Assembly: GCA_012516015.1 (NCBI GenBank)
Contig: JAAYXG010000397.1
Location: 1-10,341 of the forward strand
Reading direction: 5' to 3'
Origin: Lysobacteraceae bacterium
GTDB taxonomy: Bacteria; Pseudomonadota; Gammaproteobacteria; Steroidobacterales; Steroidobacteraceae
Length of the DNA: 10,341 nt
The notes under the pieces are model-generated. The model saw only the letters and a program-made list of their open reading frames with translations, did no database searches and was not told the DNA's origin. The position numbers were made by a program, and so were the translations under genes. Of this stretch, positions 7,496-10,341 are shown piece by piece (the stretch's first letter is position 1; every line of letters starts with the position of its first letter).

Positions 7496-7521
7496 ACGCG
7501 CGTGTAACGTACGCGCGTACG
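7496..7521. promoter_or_regulatory. Perfect 14-base palindrome CGTACGCGCGTACG and repeated ACGCGCGT octamers
   Basis: CGTACGCGCGTACG at 7508-7521 is a perfect palindrome ending 19 bases before the malectin-regulator ATG. The self-complementary octamer ACGCGCGT occurs at 7496-7503 and again inside the palindrome at 7511-7518, a period of 15 bases. Placed just before the start codon, this could be an autoregulatory operator that blocks transcription or a structured leader near the ribosome-binding site. Confidence 0.45.
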
Positions 7522-7540
7522 AGGATCGGCATGGGGTGAC

Positions 7541-9034
7541 ATGAGTTCGCAAGACGCTGAACGACGAGAGCTCGAGCGAGTGGTCGAGCTTCTCGGCCGC
7601 AACACTCGGCCGGGCCGCCTGTTGGCCTATGTCGGCGCAAAGTACTTCGAGCCGCAAGCCGAGCAGCTCACCGAATTCACCATCGCGACGGAGGTGTTCG
7701 GCCGCTCCGCGAAGGATTTCGATCCCACGCAGGACGCCGTCGTGCGCGTCGAAACGCATCGATTGCGCAAGAAGCTACGCGAGCTCTACGAGAAAGACGG
7801 CGATACCCACGATCTGCAGATCTGTCTCCCTGCCGGCTCTTACGTACCGAAGTTCGTCGCCGCGCCCGAGCAGGAAGCCGCGAAATCTCCGACCGGTCAG
7901 GCTGACGCGGACGCCGCACAGAGCGCCACGACTCGGCGGAAGGCGCTTTATTTCACGTCTATCGCCGGCGCGATCGGTGCGATCGCGCTCGCGGTCGTGC
8001 TGCTCGACGGCTTCAGGAGCGCGCAAAGTCCGCCGCCAGCAGCGACGGCCTCGCTCGTGGAAGCGCCAACGATCGCGGAAACGGGTGCGAAGCTCAGCGA
8101 AGTTCACGTCATGGCCGGCTACAGCGGCAGCGAGGTTATCGACAATTCCGGCGTGCGCTGGACACCGGATCGCTTCTTCACGGGCGGGGGGCCCTGGGCA
8201 TTGGACCGCGGGTTCATTCGCGGCACGAGCCGGCCCTTTCTGTTCGCCAATTGGCGGGCCGGCGAGTTCAGCTACGACATCCCGCTCGAGCGCGGCACCT
8301 ACGAGCTGCGGCTCTTCTTCGTGTCTCCGCATCGCGTGGGCGACGAGAAGCTCGCGAGCTTCGATGTTGCGTTGAACGGCAAACCCTTGCTCACCGCATA
8401 CGACGTCAACGTGAGCGCTCGCGGTGCCGACGTCGCGGACGAGAAGGTGTTCAAGGACGTGAGGCCGGATGAAGATGGATTCGTACGACTGCGCTTCACG
8501 AACCAGATCGGCACACCTGCAGTGAGTGCTTTGGAGCTCGCGCCGGGCACGCCGCGCAAGCTGAAGCCGATTCGGATCATCACGCAACCCACTTCGTACG
8601 TCGACCACAAGGGTCGGCGCTGGCGTGCGGATGACTACTTCTTCAACGGCTTTCGCTCGACCGAGCGGCACACCGTGAGCGGCACCGACGATCCGGAGCT
8701 ATTCAGCGCGGAGCGCTACGGACATTTCAGCTATGCGATCCCCGTCGACACGCGCGGCCGCTATACCGTCGTCCTGCATTTCGCGGAGTTCTACTTCGGG
8801 CCGCAACGTCTGGGCGGCGGCGGCGCGGGCAGCCGTGTGTTCAACGTCTTCTGCAACGGCAAGACGCTGCTCGAGAACTTCGACGTTTACAAGGAGGGCG
8901 GAAGCCTGCGCCTCGTGACGAAGACGTTCACGAACATCAAACCTTCCGCACAGGGCAAGATCAATCTCACGTTCGAACCGGTCGTAAACAATGCGACGAT
9001 ATCGGGCATCGAGATTCTGGATGAGTCGGCTTGA
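7541..9034 (+). CDS. Membrane-tethered regulator: winged-helix-like domain, one TM helix, two malectin domains
   Basis: The protein has 497 residues, starting at ATG 7541 with a GGGGTGA ribosome-binding site about 5 bases upstream. Residues 1-106 match a cytoplasmic domain found in front of transmembrane segments in many Acidobacteria and Proteobacteria: conserved EVFGRSAKDFDP (51-62), VVRVETHRLRKKLRELYE (67-84) and LPAGSYVPKF (96-105), probably a winged-helix DNA-binding fold. A low-complexity linker and TRRK (131-134) precede one hydrophobic helix (135-155), predicting N-inside, C-periplasmic topology. Residues about 187-335 and 346-494 are two malectin-like (CBM57) carbohydrate-binding domains. 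The second is textbook: WRADDYFFNG, FSYAIPV, YTVVLHFAEFYF, RVFNVFCNGKTLLENFDVY, ISGIEI. The first is more divergent. I infer a ToxR/CadC-like one-component sensor that binds glycan in the periplasm and regulates the neighbouring uptake genes. DNA binding is unproven; a role as an anchored sugar-binding protein without regulation is the alternative. Confidence 0.85.
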   Translation: MSSQDAERRELERVVELLGRNTRPGRLLAYVGAKYFEPQAEQLTEFTIATEVFGRSAKDFDPTQDAVVRVETHRLRKKLRELYEKDGDTHDLQICLPAGSYVPKFVAAPEQEAAKSPTGQADADAAQSATTRRKALYFTSIAGAIGAIALAVVLLDGFRSAQSPPPAATASLVEAPTIAETGAKLSEVHVMAGYSGSEVIDNSGVRWTPDRFFTGGGPWALDRGFIRGTSRPFLFANWRAGEFSYDIPLERGTYELRLFFVSPHRVGDEKLASFDVALNGKPLLTAYDVNVSARGADVADEKVFKDVRPDEDGFVRLRFTNQIGTPAVSALELAPGTPRKLKPIRIITQPTSYVDHKGRRWRADDYFFNGFRSTERHTVSGTDDPELFSAERYGHFSYAIPVDTRGRYTVVLHFAEFYFGPQRLGGGGAGSRVFNVFCNGKTLLENFDVYKEGGSLRLVTKTFTNIKPSAQGKINLTFEPVVNNATISGIEILDESA

Positions 9035-9112
9035 TCGCGGCCCCAGCGACAACCGTGGTCCTTCTAGCGCACATGCATCGGAACCCGCGTTGAACCCAGA
9101 CGTTCACGCGAG

Positions 9113-9652
9113 GTGAAGCACTCTCCAGCGCGCGTCGCCCTTCATGGGCTCTTCCTGCTCTTCGCGGCGGCGTATGCCGCTGTCGCGCTGCTGTGCGCGG
9201 CTTCCGGCACCTGGCTGCTGCTTCGAGCCGGGATGAATATCTTGCACGCCGCTCGTTCCGTCGCGGACGGTGGGGCAACGACGCTCATCGTCATCGAGAG
9301 CATTGGGCTGCTCGCGATCTCGCTGGTTGCTTTCGAGATCGCGCAGACGATCGTCGAGGAACAAGTCATCAGGCGCGCGCACGTGAGCGCGCCCACGCGC
9401 GTGCGCCGCTACTTGTCGCGCTTCTTCGTCGTCATCGTCGTTGCTACCGGAATCGAGATGCTCGTCATCATCGTGAAGTCCTTGCAGACCGACTTGTCCG
9501 GCGTGCGTTACGCGGCGGCGATGGGTCTGGCCATCGCCGCGCTCCTCGCCGCCTGGGGTGCATTCGTGCGGCTCAATCGATCCGCCGAGGATCTCGAGCC
9601 GGAGGCCATGGACGAAGCGAAGCGCGAAGACGAGAAACTGCCGTCAGGCTGA
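9113..9652 (+). CDS. Small multi-pass inner-membrane protein, unknown function
   Basis: The protein has 179 residues with a GTG start at 9113. An in-frame TAG at 9065 limits upstream extension and the next ATG would remove the first helix, so GTG is the only good choice even though a GAGG sequence sits very close to it. Four hydrophobic helices are predicted at about 9-37, 56-80, 103-123 and 133-153, followed by a highly charged tail (SAEDLEPEAMDEAKREDEK). A basic stretch with VIRRAHVSAPTRVRRYLSR lies between helices 2 and 3 and should be cytoplasmic. The helix-2/loop/helix-3 pattern is faintly like PsiE-type membrane proteins, but I cannot assign the family. It lies 78 bases after the malectin-regulator gene on the same strand and may be co-transcribed; no functional link is evident. 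Confidence 0.75.
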   Translation: MKHSPARVALHGLFLLFAAAYAAVALLCAASGTWLLLRAGMNILHAARSVADGGATTLIVIESIGLLAISLVAFEIAQTIVEEQVIRRAHVSAPTRVRRYLSRFFVVIVVATGIEMLVIIVKSLQTDLSGVRYAAAMGLAIAALLAAWGAFVRLNRSAEDLEPEAMDEAKREDEKLPSG

Positions 9653-9669
9653 GCTCGGGCGCGAAGCGA

Positions 9670-9686
9670 CGGCGAGTCACTCGCCG
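9670..9686. terminator. Palindrome CGGCGAGTCACTCGCCG between convergent genes
   Basis: Eight-base perfect arms (9670-9677 and 9679-9686) surround a single C; as a hairpin the loop would be GTCAC or similar. It begins 18 bases after the membrane-protein stop and covers the cupin stop codon. The position between convergent genes suits a bidirectional terminator, but there is no T-tract on either side, so termination is uncertain. Confidence 0.4.
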
Positions 9687-10072
9687 ACCGGACGATACGC
9701 CTCGAGCAGATGAGCATGCTCGGACTTCATGTGCGCGTCCATCCAGTGCGGGTAGCTGACGTAAACGACCTCGGTGTCGTCTTCCGCTGCCTCATAGGCA
9801 ATGGCGGTGCCTTTCGTGAGAAAGATGATCTCCCCCGCCCGCGCGGTCGTCGCACCGTCGCTCGAGCGGACGGTGAGCGCACCTTTTGTGACGATGAGCG
9901 CCTCGTCGTACGTGACGACCCATTCGTTTCGCTCGCCCTTCTTCTGATTGCGATAGAAGCCGACGCTCATGTGCTCGCTGTTCGAAGCGTCCAAGACGTC
10001 GCCGACGAAAATCGGGCGGTCGGCATACCGATAGTACTTGGCGTCCTTGCTCGTGAAGTGTCGCACGCTCAT
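9677..10072 (-). CDS. Cupin-fold protein, EutQ-like
   Basis: The protein has 131 residues from ATG 10072, with a clear AAGGAG ribosome-binding site 8 bases upstream. The central part is a single cupin barrel: motif-1 region TYDEALIVTKGALTVRSSDG (about 54-73), the turn ARAGEIIFLTKGTAIAYEA (78-95) and the strand EVVYVSYP (101-108). This resembles EutQ and related small cupins, where a D/E-x-x-x-I-x-x-G pattern replaces the metal-binding HxH of classical cupins; no such His cluster is visible here, so metal binding is doubtful. The C-terminal tail is His-rich (WMDAHMKSEHAHLLE). No other ethanolamine-utilisation gene is nearby, so a eut role is not supported. It follows the RidA-family gene on the same strand by 69 bases and may share its transcript. 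Confidence 0.85.
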   Translation of the reverse strand: MSVRHFTSKDAKYYRYADRPIFVGDVLDASNSEHMSVGFYRNQKKGERNEWVVTYDEALIVTKGALTVRSSDGATTARAGEIIFLTKGTAIAYEAAEDDTEVVYVSYPHWMDAHMKSEHAHLLEAYRPVGE

Positions 10073-10088
10073 GGCAGTACTCCTTGAA

Positions 10089-10115
10089 ACGACTTTGGCT
10101 GAGACGACTGTGGCT
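10089..10115. repeat. Imperfect direct repeat ACGACT(T/G)TGGCT, period 15
   Basis: ACGACTTTGGCT (10089-10100) and ACGACTGTGGCT (10104-10115) match at 11 of 12 bases in the short gap between the RidA-family stop and the cupin ribosome-binding site. It may be a regulator site for the cupin gene or a local duplication. Confidence 0.4.
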
Positions 10116-10141
10116 CTAGACTGGAGTGCGCAAGTGTCCGA

Positions 10142-10341
10142 CTAGCTGCGCTCGACCGCCTCATCGGCGACGGCGATCGCTTCGATCTCGATCATGGCAT
10201 CCTTCGCGTAGAGCGAGCTCACCTCGACGATCGTGTCCGCCGGATAGGGCGATGAGAAATACCGGCCGCGAAGCTCCACGACCTCCGGGAAGTGCGACAT
10301 ATCGGTGAGGAAGATCGTGACCTTGACGACGTTCGCGAGGC
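10142..10341 (-). CDS. RidA/YjgF/UK114-family protein, C-terminal half (start beyond window)
   Basis: The last 65 residues are visible, ending at TAG 10142-10144. They match the second half of the RidA family: ANVVKVTIFLTDMSHFPEV, then the family's YPADTIVEVSSL segment and the hallmark MIEIEAIAVA. RidA proteins form trimers and hydrolyse reactive imines from amino-acid metabolism, using an Arg in the PARSCVEV motif of E. coli RidA. Here the aligned residue is Asp (YPADT; codon GAC at 10235-10237), so it belongs to a subgroup lacking that catalytic Arg and canonical imine deaminase activity is not expected. The visible part is also about five residues shorter than E. coli RidA before this motif. 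It lies upstream of the cupin gene on the same strand and probably in the same operon. Confidence 0.88.
   Translation of the reverse strand, partial: LANVVKVTIFLTDMSHFPEVVELRGRYFSSPYPADTIVEVSSLYAKDAMIEIEAIAVADEAVERS

Larger units (their letters stand above)
7346..7540. promoter_or_regulatory. Shared divergent promoter region of the LysR and malectin-regulator genes
   Basis: These 195 bases separate two divergent start codons, so both promoters should lie here. A TTGACG hexamer (7441-7446) is present on the plus strand, but no good -10 element sits at standard spacing. The region holds the tandem repeat ACGTTTC-ACGTTTC, a 14-base palindrome and repeated ACGCGCGT octamers, each listed separately. 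The stretch is locally more AT-rich around 7440-7480 than the coding sequence, consistent with promoter function. Confidence 0.6.

Noticed and set aside
7775..8671. 298-codon minus-strand open frame opposite the malectin regulator
   Set aside because: Shadow of the plus-strand gene, whose wHTH, TM and malectin motifs are unambiguous.
1..10341. CRISPR array, tRNA/rRNA gene, insertion sequence or prophage
   Set aside because: No regularly spaced repeats, no cloverleaf or rRNA-like segment, and no transposase, integrase or phage protein were seen on either strand.

Overview
The window is GC-rich, densely coding bacterial DNA. It looks like part of a glycan-uptake locus of a Gram-negative bacterium. 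The large TonB-dependent receptor is of the type expanded in Xanthomonadales, Caulobacterales and Sphingomonadales, and the glycosidase has a lipoprotein signal. A gammaproteobacterium of the Xanthomonadales/Steroidobacterales kind is a reasonable guess, but the sequence alone does not settle it.

Layout. Bases 1-2670 (minus strand, C-terminus cut by the window edge) encode a lipoprotein GH31 glycosidase with an inserted PA14 domain, most like xyloglucan alpha-xylosidases. A 452-base gap (2671-3122) follows. It has no convincing gene but holds several inverted repeats, including a long hairpin with a T-tract readable only on the plus strand. Next come an outer-membrane TonB-dependent receptor (3123-6149, minus) and a LysR-type regulator (6323-7345, minus). 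Divergent from LysR, at 7541-9034 (plus), is an unusual protein: an N-terminal winged-helix-like domain, one transmembrane helix and two tandem malectin-like domains. It is followed by a small multi-pass membrane protein (9113-9652, plus). Converging on that is a minus-strand pair: a EutQ-like cupin (9677-10072) and the C-terminal half of a RidA/YjgF-family protein (10142 to the window end).

How the genes may work together (inference). The receptor would import an oligosaccharide across the outer membrane and the GH31 enzyme would remove its alpha-linked (probably xylosyl) side chains. The LysR protein and the membrane-tethered malectin protein are two candidate controllers. The receptor has no N-terminal signalling domain, so sigma/anti-sigma surface signalling is not suggested; control would instead come through one or both of these regulators. 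A dyad with the exact T-N11-A spacing of LysR sites lies upstream of the receptor gene. A 14-base perfect palindrome lies just upstream of the malectin-protein gene. The two upstream regions also share the 10-mer TGAACGCGCG. The most novel element is the malectin protein, which reads as a one-component, ToxR/CadC-like transmembrane transcription factor whose periplasmic sensor would be a pair of carbohydrate-binding malectin domains. The cupin/RidA pair appears to be a separate metabolic unit.
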